DNA from: Mycobacterium sp. E1747
GTDB taxonomy: Bacteria > Actinomycetota > Actinomycetes > Mycobacteriales > Mycobacteriaceae
Length of the DNA: 38,310 nucleotides
Reading direction: 5' to 3'
NCBI RefSeq assembly: GCF_001667775.1
Contig: NZ_LZJI01000081.1
Coordinates: 1-38,310, forward strand
The number at the start of each line of letters is the position of its first letter. The first letter of the stretch is position 1. This document shows positions 8,054 to 15,592 of the stretch, piece after piece. The position numbers were made by a program, and so were the translations under genes. The notes under the pieces are model-generated. The model saw only the letters and a list, made by a program, of their open reading frames with translations. It ran no database searches and was not told the DNA's origin.

Positions 8054-10063
8054 ATGCCCCTCGCTGTCGGAACGGTCATCGCCGGATATCGGATCGAAGG
8101 TGTGCTCGGCTCCGGTGGGATGGGCACGGTGTACCTGGCCCGCCATCCGACGCTGCCCCGCAGCGATGCGTTGAAAATCCTGTCGGCCGAGCTGTCCGTG
8201 GACCACCAGTTCAGGGTGCGTTTCACCCGCGAGGCGGACCTGGCCGCCACCCTGAACCATCCGAACATCGTGCGGGTCTACAACCGCGGTGAGACCGATG
8301 ACGGACACCTGTGGATCGCCATGGAGTACGTCGAGGGAACCGCAGCCAACGACCTGGACCGCGCCAATCTCACCCCGACCCGCATCGTGCGCATCGTCAC
8401 CGACGTCGCCGCCGCACTCGACTACGCGCACTCCCGGCGGGTGCTGCACCGCGACATCAAACCCGGAAACTTCTTGGTCTCAGCGCCCGGCAGCGACCAT
8501 GAGCGAGTCTTGTTGGCCGACTTCGGTATTGCGCGCGCCCTTGATGACGCCACCACGCTGACCGCCACGGGCTCCATGGTCGGCACCGCCGCCTATGCCG
8601 CACCGGAAACCATCGAGGGCCGGTCGGCCGACCCCCGCAGCGACATCTACTCGCTGGGATGCGCCCTGTTCCGGCTCCTGACCAGCCGCACCCCCTACGA
8701 GGACAGCTCGTTGTCGGCCATGTTGGCCGGACACCTGATGCGGCCCGTCCCGCGCCCCACCGACATCAACCCGACCCTGCCCCGCGAGATCGACGACGTG
8801 ATGGCCCGGGCGCTGGCCAAAGACCCCGCCGAGCGTTTCCAAACCGCCGGTGCGCTGGCGGCTGCCACCGCGGCCGCGTTGACCGGCAACCCCGCGCCCG
8901 TGCCGCTTACCGGCTCCGGCGGGCCACCGGCGAGCAACCCGACCAATCCAACGGTGACCTATCCACCGACCGTGCCTCCCGGACTGGCGTCGGCGCCCGG
9001 GTGGCCCGCGTACGACCCCCGCGGAGCGGCCGGGCCCCCGCGCCACGCAGCGCCCCAACCGTTCGCCGGCATGCCCCCCTCGTTCGGCGCGTCGAAAGCC
9101 AAGCGGCGCAAACGCACTCGCCTCGTCCTGGCCGCGACTGCCCTTGTTGCGGTGCTGGCCGCCGCCACCGTCGTGGGTATCCACCTGTTCGGCCGCGGCG
9201 GCGGCCTGGGCCCCTATGAACCACAAACGCTCGCAACCAAATTCGGCACCGTTAAGATCCAACACCGCCCGATGGCCATCGCCGCGCTCGGACCCGGCGA
9301 TGCCGATGCCGTCCTGTCGCTGGGCGCTCAGCCCGTCCTGATGAACGTGGCCAACGCGACCGTGCCGAATTGGCTGCAACCGCTGCTGCACTCATCCCCG
9401 CCGGTGTTCGCCGCCGCCGACACCGCGGTGATCGCCGCCGCGAAACCCGATCTCATCATCGACACCGGCGACATCGACCAACCCACCTATAACGCGCTGG
9501 CGCGGATCGCGCCCACTCTCGCCCCACCCGCCGACAACACCGGAGACTGGACCTGGCAGGCGCGGCTGAATTGGATCGCCACCGCCCTCGGCCGAACCGG
9601 CACGGCCAAAACCCTAGTCGACAAGGCACAATCCGAGCAGAACTCCATCCGCACCGAGCACGGCGCCTTTTCCGGCAAGTCCATCGTCGTGGTCAACTAC
9701 ACCGGCGCCGCCACGACCGCCGCCGCCACCCCGTCACCGCCGAGCGGCTACCTCGAGAGCATCGGCTTCACCTACAACACCTACTACAAGCGCACCCCCG
9801 GCGGTCCGGCACAAGTCCCGTTCAATATCAACGACGCCGACTACATCGCTCAACGCAACGACGTCATGCTGCTGCTCCGCACCGACCCCGGCGCCGGCGG
9901 TGGGGGGTACGGCGGCCTGCCCACCAGATACAGCAGTTTCGGCGGCACCCTGGTCATCGTCGACGACCCCGCGACCATCGTCGCCCTCAACTCCGGCGGC
10001 CCGGCCGCCACCAGCTACCTCAACACCGCGCTGGTCACCAAGCTCGCCAGCCAGATCCACTGA
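8054..10063 (+). CDS. Transmembrane Ser/Thr kinase with siderophore-binding-type extracellular domain
   Basis: A 669-residue receptor kinase. The kinase domain (about 12-270) has the glycine loop GSGGMG (19-24), K41, HRD-K-N (132-139), DFG (156-158) and APE near 183-185, so it should be active. A Pro/Gly-rich juxtamembrane part (about 278-350) is followed by KAKRRKR and one transmembrane helix (about 356-378). The extracellular half (about 388-669) resembles FecB/FhuD-type binding proteins of iron-siderophore importers: TKFGTVKIQHRP at the start, then a D-VLSLGAQPV segment, AVIAAAKPDLII, LARIAPTLAPP and IATALGRTGTAKTL. The known mycobacterial kinases carry PASTA, NHL, PknH-sensor or other outside domains; I know none in M. 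tuberculosis with this one. The inferred ligand is a siderophore, haem or similar molecule, unproven. Confidence 0.85.
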   Translation: MPLAVGTVIAGYRIEGVLGSGGMGTVYLARHPTLPRSDALKILSAELSVDHQFRVRFTREADLAATLNHPNIVRVYNRGETDDGHLWIAMEYVEGTAANDLDRANLTPTRIVRIVTDVAAALDYAHSRRVLHRDIKPGNFLVSAPGSDHERVLLADFGIARALDDATTLTATGSMVGTAAYAAPETIEGRSADPRSDIYSLGCALFRLLTSRTPYEDSSLSAMLAGHLMRPVPRPTDINPTLPREIDDVMARALAKDPAERFQTAGALAAATAAALTGNPAPVPLTGSGGPPASNPTNPTVTYPPTVPPGLASAPGWPAYDPRGAAGPPRHAAPQPFAGMPPSFGASKAKRRKRTRLVLAATALVAVLAAATVVGIHLFGRGGGLGPYEPQTLATKFGTVKIQHRPMAIAALGPGDADAVLSLGAQPVLMNVANATVPNWLQPLLHSSPPVFAAADTAVIAAAKPDLIIDTGDIDQPTYNALARIAPTLAPPADNTGDWTWQARLNWIATALGRTGTAKTLVDKAQSEQNSIRTEHGAFSGKSIVVVNYTGAATTAAATPSPPSGYLESIGFTYNTYYKRTPGGPAQVPFNINDADYIAQRNDVMLLLRTDPGAGGGGYGGLPTRYSSFGGTLVIVDDPATIVALNSGGPAATSYLNTALVTKLASQIH

Positions 10064-10304
10064 CGATGTCTGCGTTGGAACCGCTCGGTGTATGCCCCGT
10101 GCCCACCCTCGCCGTCACGGATCCACACGCGGTGATGTGCCGTGCGCTGTGCCCCGTCACCTGTGCGCGATGCTGGGCTGCGGTGTGAAGAGGGGAGTCG
10201 AACCCCCTGCACTGCCCTCCGTGCGCCAGGAGAGACCGGACTTGGCCCGCCGGTCAGGGCTCGTGCGCGCCTCCGCGACGACTACCTGCTACACCCCGGA
10301 ACCC

Positions 10305-10775
10305 CTACTCCAACAGGTCTACCTCCCAGTTCGACCGCTGGATCCGCACGTCGAGCTCGCGAAGCTCGCGAGCTACCTGATCGGCTTGCGCACGCACATC
10401 CGCAACGGTCAAGGCGGACAACATCTTTAGCTCGGAACGCAATTGCCGCGAGTAGCCCTGCTGAGTGCTCCCGGCCGCCGCGTCCGCGGCGCTCTTGAGA
10501 ACATGGTGACGCCAACGCAACGCATCCCGGCGCGCCAACGCGTCGGTCAGCGTGCCGTCTGCGCCGATCGTCGTCGCCGCGTTCGTGCGATTGATCCGCC
10601 TGATCAAGGCTTCGTACTCGCCCAGCACGCCCTCGACTTCGGCGAGCAACGCCGCCGCGTCTTCGGCGGGCTCTTCGCCCTCCTGATAGCGGGCATTGCT
10701 TACGATGCGTGTGCGCAACTGTTCGATACGGCGCAGCGCATCGGCCCGCAGTGACAACGCCTCGGCCAACTTCAC
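10305..10775 (-). CDS. DIP1984 family protein
   Basis: The 156-residue protein begins [20 protein letters not shown] and is rich in charged, helical, heptad-like sequence, matching the DIP1984 (sometimes called septicolysin-like) family of small coiled-coil proteins, whose function is not established. The GTG at 10775 is chosen because a GGAGGG site lies just before it and family similarity begins there; an ATG extension to 10862 lacks similarity. It is convergent with the kinase gene and divergent from the methyltransferase at 10908. Confidence 0.75.
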   Translation of the reverse strand: MKLAEALSLRADALRRIEQLRTRIVSNARYQEGEEPAEDAAALLAEVEGVLGEYEALIRRINRTNAATTIGADGTLTDALARRDALRWRHHVLKSAADAAAGSTQQGYSRQLRSELKMLSALTVADVRAQADQVARELRELDVRIQRSNWEVDLLE

Positions 10776-10907
10776 GATGTTCCCTCCGGTCGGTGGCGCA
10801 CCTGCCCAGACAGGATAAGTCGAGATGGGCTCGTCAGCGGGCGCCGCCGGCCCCGCGGCCACCGACCGGGCGGCCGGCCGTCGCCGACCGCCGGTACTGT
10901 CGAATTC

Positions 10908-11804
10908 GTGCGTAGTGAAGGCGATACCTGGGACATCACAACAAGTGTCGGTTCGACGGCCTTATTCGTGGCGACCGCCCGAGCGCTCGAGGCGCAAAAG
11001 CGGGACCCGCTGGCCGTCGACCCGTACGCGGAGCTGTTCTGCCGCGCCGTCGGAGGGTGGGCGGCCGACGTCCTCGACGGCAAGCTCCCCGACCACCAAC
11101 TCAAGACCCCGGACTGGGGCGCGTATTTCGTCGACTTCCAGGGCGCCCGCACCAAATACTTCGACGAGTACTTCCGCCGCGCCGCCGGCGCGGGCGTACG
11201 CCAGGTGGTCGTCCTGGCGGCCGGACTGGACTCGCGGGCCTACCGGCTGGACTGGCCGGCCGGGACGACGATCTTCGAGCTGGACCAACCCCAGGTCCTC
11301 GACTTCAAACGTGAGGTGCTCTCCGGCCACGGCGCCCAACCCAAGGCCGAGCGCCGCGAGATCGCGGTGGACCTGCGCGACGACTGGCCGCAGGCGTTGC
11401 GCGACAGCGGGTTTGATCCCACCCGGCCATCGGCATGGATCGCCGAAGGCCTGCTCATCTACCTCCCGGCCGCCGCGGAGGAGCAGCTGTTCACCGGCAT
11501 CGACAACCTGGCCGCCCCCGGCAGCCACGTCGCCGTGGAGGACGGCGCGCCGCTCGATCAGGACGACTTCGAGGCGAGACGCGAGGCGGAACGCGCCGAC
11601 GGTGCCGAGCGCCCCTTCTATCAGCTGGTCTACAACGAGCGCGTCGCACCGGCGACCGAATGGTTTGGCGACCGGGGCTGGACCGCTGTCGGCACCCCGC
11701 TGGCCGACTTCCTGCGTCAGAACGGCAGGCCGGTGCCCGGACCCGACACGGACGCCGGGTCGATGATCTCGCGTAACACCCTGGTGAGCGCGGTCAAAGC
11801 CTGA
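10908..11804 (+). CDS. S-adenosylmethionine-dependent methyltransferase (Rv0281-like)
   Basis: A 298-residue member of the mycobacterial leucine-carboxyl-methyltransferase-like family of many paralogues. The opening ([19 protein letters not shown]), the [16 protein letters not shown] cofactor loop (about 101-116), [11 protein letters not shown] and the AEGLLIYLP motif are all present. The natural substrate of this family is largely unknown. In M. tuberculosis the counterpart Rv0281 lies just before eccA3; here an extra PPE gene separates the two. Start is GTG at 10908. Confidence 0.85.
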   Translation: MRSEGDTWDITTSVGSTALFVATARALEAQKRDPLAVDPYAELFCRAVGGWAADVLDGKLPDHQLKTPDWGAYFVDFQGARTKYFDEYFRRAAGAGVRQVVVLAAGLDSRAYRLDWPAGTTIFELDQPQVLDFKREVLSGHGAQPKAERREIAVDLRDDWPQALRDSGFDPTRPSAWIAEGLLIYLPAAAEEQLFTGIDNLAAPGSHVAVEDGAPLDQDDFEARREAERADGAERPFYQLVYNERVAPATEWFGDRGWTAVGTPLADFLRQNGRPVPGPDTDAGSMISRNTLVSAVKA

Positions 11805-11854
11805 CTCGTCGCGGCCCGGCTTTTCATGGATTTTCGATGAGTTGACCCGGCGCG

Positions 11855-11882
11855 GGAACTTTCGCGGGCCCGCCCCCGACTA
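11855..11882 (+). repeat. Direct repeat before the PPE gene (copy 1)
   Basis: A 28-base segment that starts GGAACTTT and ends CGACTA. Bases 13435-13462, just after the PPE gene, have the same ends and spacing, with 19 of 28 positions equal. The pair brackets the PPE gene, as would remain after duplication or insertion of a PPE cassette. Promoter-like GGAAC elements are an alternative. Confidence 0.35.
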
Positions 11883-11951
11883 ACACCGGGCTGATCCGTG
11901 TGCCGCCCAACAGCCCGGCGGCACGGTCTCAGCCCGGCGAGGAGTCGCGGG

Positions 11952-13421
11952 ATGACCGCACCGGTGTGGATGGCCCTGCCCCCGGAGGTCCATTCGGCCC
12001 AGCTGAGCGCCGGACCAGGCCCGGCCGGCCTACTGGCCGCCGCGGCGGCCTGGAGTTCGCTGAGCACCACGTACGCGTCGGCGGCGGACGAGCTGTCCGC
12101 GACCCTGGCCGCCGCGCAGGCCGGCGCCTGGGAAGGGCCGACCGCCGAGCAGTACGCGGCCGCCCACGCGCCCTACCTGGTGTGGCTGATGCAGGCCAGC
12201 GCCAACAGTGCGGCGACCGCCGCCCGCCACGAGACCGCGGCCACGGCCTACACCGCGGCACTGGCCGCCATGCCGACGTTGCCGGAGCTCGCGGCCAACC
12301 ACACGGTTCACGGCGCGTTGCTGGCGACCAACTTCCTCGGCATCAACACCATCCCGATCGCGGTCAATGAGGCCGACTACGCGCGGATGTGGGTCCAGGC
12401 GGCCACCACGATGTCCACCTACCAGGCGGTCTCGACCATGGCGGTGGCGTCGGCCCCGCAGACTGACCCCGCCCCGGTCATCCTGCATGCGGACAGCGCC
12501 GACGATGAAAACGACGGCGACGGCGGGATCGTCGACAACGACGGCGGCAACTCGTACCAGCTGAGCTGGTGGATCAACCGGTTCACCGAGATCTTCCAAA
12601 CCATCGCACGGGATTTGGAGGAGTTTCCCGAGAACCCGTCCGGGGCGCTGACGCAGCTGTTGCGCGACATCTGGCTGCTGATCGTCGATGAATTCGGCCA
12701 TGCGATCGAGGCGATTCAGTCATTCGCCCCCCAGCTCGCGGCGCTCACGCTCGCACTGCCGGCTGGTGCGGCAGCGGGCCCGGCGGGTTTGAGTGGGCTG
12801 GCCGCGATCCAGCCCAAACCCGTCCCCGTCCCGGCCGCGGCCGGGACGCCCGCCGTGAAGGCCCCGCAACTGCCCGCGGCGGTCGCTGCCGCACCGGCGA
12901 GCGTTGCGGTCGCGTCCCCGGCGTCCGCGGCCCCGGCGTCCACCCCCGCGCCCGCACCGGCCTCGGTGTCGGCAGCTGGTGCCACACCGCCCCCGGCCGG
13001 ATTCGGGGGCACCGCCTTCCCCTACCTGGTCGGCGGTCCGACCCTGGATTTGGGTACGGGTATGGGCGCCGGGGCGCAACGCAAGGCGCCGGAGCCCGAT
13101 TCCGCGGCGGCCGCGGCGGCGGCAGCGGCATCGGCGCGTGAGCAGCGGCGGGCGCGTCGACTCCGGCAGGCGGGGCTGCGAGATCGCTACCGCGGCTACG
13201 AGTTCATGGATCTGGACCCCGACGGCGGGTCGACCGTCGAGGGTCCGGTCGCACCGGCCAGCTCCGCGGCCGCCTCGGATAGCGGCGCCGGCACGTTGGG
13301 CTTCGCCGGAACCGCAAGCAAGGGCTCCGTCCAGGCGACGGGGCTGGCGACGCTGGCCGGCGACGACTTCGGCGGCGGGCCGTCGCTGCCCCTGCTGCCG
13401 GGCTCGTGGCAGGGGGACTAG
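11952..13421 (+). CDS. PPE-PPW family protein without adjacent PE partner
   Basis: The 489-residue protein has the PPE domain in the first 180 residues (PPE at 10-12, then AWEGPT and the ANHTVHGALLATNF and NEADYARMW signatures). A central acidic insert (about 175-195) and an amphipathic Trp-containing region follow. The end is an Ala/Pro-rich linker and the PPW signature ([15 protein letters not shown]). It is very similar to PPE4 in this window, and its tail resembles the PPE fragment at the left edge. PPE proteins normally pair with a PE protein and an EspG chaperone; no PE gene is adjacent, so it may share PE5 or be a duplicate. The ATG at 11952 follows GAGGAG; an earlier in-frame ATG at 11898 does not begin with PPE sequence. 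Confidence 0.85.
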   Translation: MTAPVWMALPPEVHSAQLSAGPGPAGLLAAAAAWSSLSTTYASAADELSATLAAAQAGAWEGPTAEQYAAAHAPYLVWLMQASANSAATAARHETAATAYTAALAAMPTLPELAANHTVHGALLATNFLGINTIPIAVNEADYARMWVQAATTMSTYQAVSTMAVASAPQTDPAPVILHADSADDENDGDGGIVDNDGGNSYQLSWWINRFTEIFQTIARDLEEFPENPSGALTQLLRDIWLLIVDEFGHAIEAIQSFAPQLAALTLALPAGAAAGPAGLSGLAAIQPKPVPVPAAAGTPAVKAPQLPAAVAAAPASVAVASPASAAPASTPAPAPASVSAAGATPPPAGFGGTAFPYLVGGPTLDLGTGMGAGAQRKAPEPDSAAAAAAAAASAREQRRARRLRQAGLRDRYRGYEFMDLDPDGGSTVEGPVAPASSAAASDSGAGTLGFAGTASKGSVQATGLATLAGDDFGGGPSLPLLPGSWQGD

Positions 13422-13434
13422 CGACGCGCGGGCC

Positions 13435-13462
13435 GGAACTTTTCGGGTGCGGCGGACGACTA
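13435..13462 (+). repeat. Direct repeat after the PPE gene (copy 2)
   Basis: GGAACTTT at the start and CGACTA at the end, matching 11855-11882 at 19 of 28 positions with no gap. It begins 13 bases after the PPE stop. Confidence 0.35.
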
Positions 13463-13483
13463 TTGGCTGCATTCTCGGATTGC

Positions 13484-13505
13484 TAATGAAAATGGTTTTC
13501 GATAA
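13484..13505. promoter_or_regulatory. Probable Zur (zinc uptake regulator) site
   Basis: An AT-rich imperfect palindrome centred on TGAAAATGGTTTTC (13487-13500) and flanked by TAA and ATAA. Mycobacterial Zur sites are AT-rich palindromes of this TGAAAAT-x-ATTTTCA type, and ESX-3 in M. tuberculosis is known to be Zur-repressed. The position, about 220 bases before eccA3, fits. Confidence 0.7.
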
Positions 13506-13660
13506 GCTCGATCGCTTAGAGGGGCTGGCAGCGGCCTGCCAACCCGCTGCGCGGGGGCAGAAGACCGAAAATACGGACGATAATGCCGCTGAGCTTCCTC
13601 ATTAGCGGCGATGAAGTGGGAGTGGTGTGGTGAGTCGGACGGGCCCCCGTGCCTCGACAC

Positions 13661-13679
13661 TTAGCTTATGCAATGCTAA
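13661..13679. promoter_or_regulatory. Probable IdeR iron box
   Basis: TTAGCTTATGCAATGCTAA is a 19-base imperfect palindrome with perfect TTAGC/GCTAA ends. It agrees with the IdeR consensus TTAGGTTAGGCTAACCTAA at 14 of 19 positions. It lies about 45-60 bases before eccA3, where iron-bound IdeR would block transcription, as is known for ESX-3 in M. tuberculosis. Confidence 0.7.
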
Positions 13680-13699
13680 CTTCAGGCGCGTTAAGTTAG
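13676..13699. repeat. Inverted repeat overlapping the IdeR box
   Basis: CTAACTT (13676-13682) and AAGTTAG (13693-13699) are perfect inverted repeats 10 bases apart. The left arm shares four bases with the IdeR box. It could be a second half-site arrangement for a regulator or a hairpin at the start of the messenger. Confidence 0.5.
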
Positions 13700-13713
13700 G
13701 GGAGGCTACACAA

Positions 13714-13743
13714 ATGGAGAGACGTGGCCGTGGAACTCGGTGA
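13714..13743 (+). other. Nine-codon ORF overlapping the eccA3 start
   Basis: The ATG at 13714 has a GGGGAGG ribosome site (13699-13705) at good spacing and would encode MERRGRGTR. It runs across the eccA3 GTG at 13724 in another frame and stops at 13741-13743. It could tune eccA3 translation, or the ribosome site may simply serve the GTG. Confidence 0.3.
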
Positions 13744-15592
13744 TGCCGGCGTGCTCGCAGCTCAGCCCGTCAGTTCTCGCGCGGACTCCAGGGTTGACGG
13801 TGACGTCGTCACCCGGTTCGCCACGTGTTGCCGCGCGCTCGGCATCTCGATCTACCAGCGTCGGCGGCCGGCCGACCTGATCGCCGCCCGCTCCGGATTC
13901 AGCGCGCTAACCCGGGTCGCGCACGACCAGTGCGACGCTTGGACGGGCCTCGCGGCTGCCGGCGATGTGTCCCTGCGAGTGCTCGAGGCCGTGTCGCGGA
14001 CCGCGGGCACGGCCGGGGTGTTGCAGCGCAAGGTGGATCTGGCGCCGGGTGAACTAGGTTTCCGCTACGACACCGGACTGTATCTGCAGTTCCGCGCCGC
14101 CACCCCCGACGATTTCCACCTCGCCTATGCGGCGGGGCTGGCCTCGACCGGGGAGGCGGGGCGCCTCGCCGAAGCCGACGAGATCGTCACCGGACTGACC
14201 GCGCGCCGCCCGAGCTGGCGGGAAGCCCGCTGGGTCGCCGTCGTCCTCAACTACCGCGCCGAGCGCTGGTCGGACGTCGTCAAGCTGCTGACGCCGGTCG
14301 TGAACGACGCCGGGCTCGACGAGGCGTTCGCGCACGCGGCAAGGATCGCCTTGGGAACCGCGCTGGCGCGACTGGGCATGTTCGCCCCGGCGCTGTCGTA
14401 CCTGGAAGAGCCCGACGGTCCGGTCGCGGTCGCGGCGGTCGACGGAGCGCTGGCCAAGGCGCTGGTGCTGCGGGCGCACGTCGACGAGGAGTCGGCGAGC
14501 GAGGTGCTCCAGGATCTGTACGCGGCCCATCCGGAAAACGAACAAATCGAACAGGCTTTGTCCGACACCAGCTTCGGGATCCTGACCACCACCGCGGCGC
14601 GGATCGACGCGCGCACCGACCCCTGGGACCCGGACACCGAGCCCAGCGCGGAGGACTTCGTCGATCCCGCGGCCCACGAGCGCAAGGCCGTGTTGCTGCA
14701 CGAGGCCGAAGTGCAGCTGGCCGAATTCATCGGCCTCGACGAGGTCAAGAACCAGGTGTCGCGGCTGAAGAGCTCGGTCGCCATGGAGCTCGTGCGCAAG
14801 CAGCGCGGCCTCGCCGTCGCGCAGCGCGCCCACCACCTCGTGTTCGCCGGGCCGCCCGGCACCGGTAAGACCACGATCGCCCGCGTGGTCGCCAAGATTT
14901 ATTGCGGCCTCGGGCTTTTGAAGCGGGAAAACATCCGCGAGGTGCACCGCGCCGACCTGATCGGCCAGCACATCGGCGAGACCGAGGCCAAGACCAACGC
15001 GATCATCGACAGCGCGCTCGACGGGGTGCTGTTCCTCGACGAGGCCTACGCTCTGGTGGCCACCGGCGCCAAGAACGACTTCGGCCTGGTGGCCATCGAC
15101 ACCCTGCTGGCGCGGATGGAGAACGACCGCGACCGGCTGGTGGTGATCATCGCCGGATACCGGGCCGATCTGGACAAGTTCCTGGACACCAACGAGGGCC
15201 TGCGTTCCCGGTTCACCCGCAACATCGACTTCCCTTCCTACGCACCGTCGGAACTCGTCGAGATCGCGAACAAGATGGCCGAGCAGCGCGACAGCGTCTT
15301 CGAACAGGCCGCGCTCGACCACATGGAGGCGTTGTTCACCAAGCTGGCCACCGAGTCGACGCCCGACGCCAACGGAATCTCGCGGCGCAACCTGGACATC
15401 GCCGGTAACGGTCGATTCGTCCGCAACATCGTCGAACGCTCCGAGGAAGAGCGCGAATTCCGGCTCGACCATTCGGAGCACGCCGGCACCGGGGAATTCA
15501 GTGACGAGGAGCTGATGACGATCACCGACCAAGACGTCGAGAACTCGGTGGAGCCGTTGTTGCGCGGACTCGGGCTGTCGGTGCCCGCATGA
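13724..15592 (+). CDS. eccA3: ESX-3 AAA+ ATPase EccA3
   Basis: The 622-residue cytosolic ATPase of the ESX-3 system is close to the 631 residues of the M. tuberculosis protein. The N-terminal half (about 1-300) is helical TPR-like sequence. The C-terminal half is a CbxX/CfqX-type AAA+ domain with Walker A GPPGTGKT at 376-383, Walker B VLFLDEAYAL and a later FTRNIDFPSY region. EccA proteins are thought to help release EspG from PE-PPE substrates. The GTG start has GGAGA just before it; GTG at 13730 is an alternative. The end overlaps eccB3 by ATGA. First gene of the ESX-3 operon, behind the Zur and IdeR sites. Confidence 0.95.
   Translation: MAVELGDAGVLAAQPVSSRADSRVDGDVVTRFATCCRALGISIYQRRRPADLIAARSGFSALTRVAHDQCDAWTGLAAAGDVSLRVLEAVSRTAGTAGVLQRKVDLAPGELGFRYDTGLYLQFRAATPDDFHLAYAAGLASTGEAGRLAEADEIVTGLTARRPSWREARWVAVVLNYRAERWSDVVKLLTPVVNDAGLDEAFAHAARIALGTALARLGMFAPALSYLEEPDGPVAVAAVDGALAKALVLRAHVDEESASEVLQDLYAAHPENEQIEQALSDTSFGILTTTAARIDARTDPWDPDTEPSAEDFVDPAAHERKAVLLHEAEVQLAEFIGLDEVKNQVSRLKSSVAMELVRKQRGLAVAQRAHHLVFAGPPGTGKTTIARVVAKIYCGLGLLKRENIREVHRADLIGQHIGETEAKTNAIIDSALDGVLFLDEAYALVATGAKNDFGLVAIDTLLARMENDRDRLVVIIAGYRADLDKFLDTNEGLRSRFTRNIDFPSYAPSELVEIANKMAEQRDSVFEQAALDHMEALFTKLATESTPDANGISRRNLDIAGNGRFVRNIVERSEEEREFRLDHSEHAGTGEFSDEELMTITDQDVENSVEPLLRGLGLSVPA

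Larger units (their letters stand above)
13422..13723 (+). promoter_or_regulatory. Control region of the ESX-3 operon
   Basis: These 302 bases hold, in order, the direct repeat copy at 13435, a probable Zur site near 13484-13505, an inverted repeat GCCGCT (13585-13590) and AGCGGC (13604-13609) that could form an RNA hairpin, a probable IdeR site at 13661-13679 overlapping a CTAACTT/AAGTTAG inverted repeat, and a GGGGAGG ribosome site at 13699-13705. It is markedly richer in A and T than the neighbouring genes. Confidence 0.7.

Noticed and set aside
10185..10212. tRNA-like 3' end on the minus strand (GGGGGTTCGACTCCCC resembling a T-arm)
   Set aside because: No matching acceptor strand, D-arm or anticodon arm can be drawn upstream at the right distance. 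At most it is a chance hairpin or a fragment.
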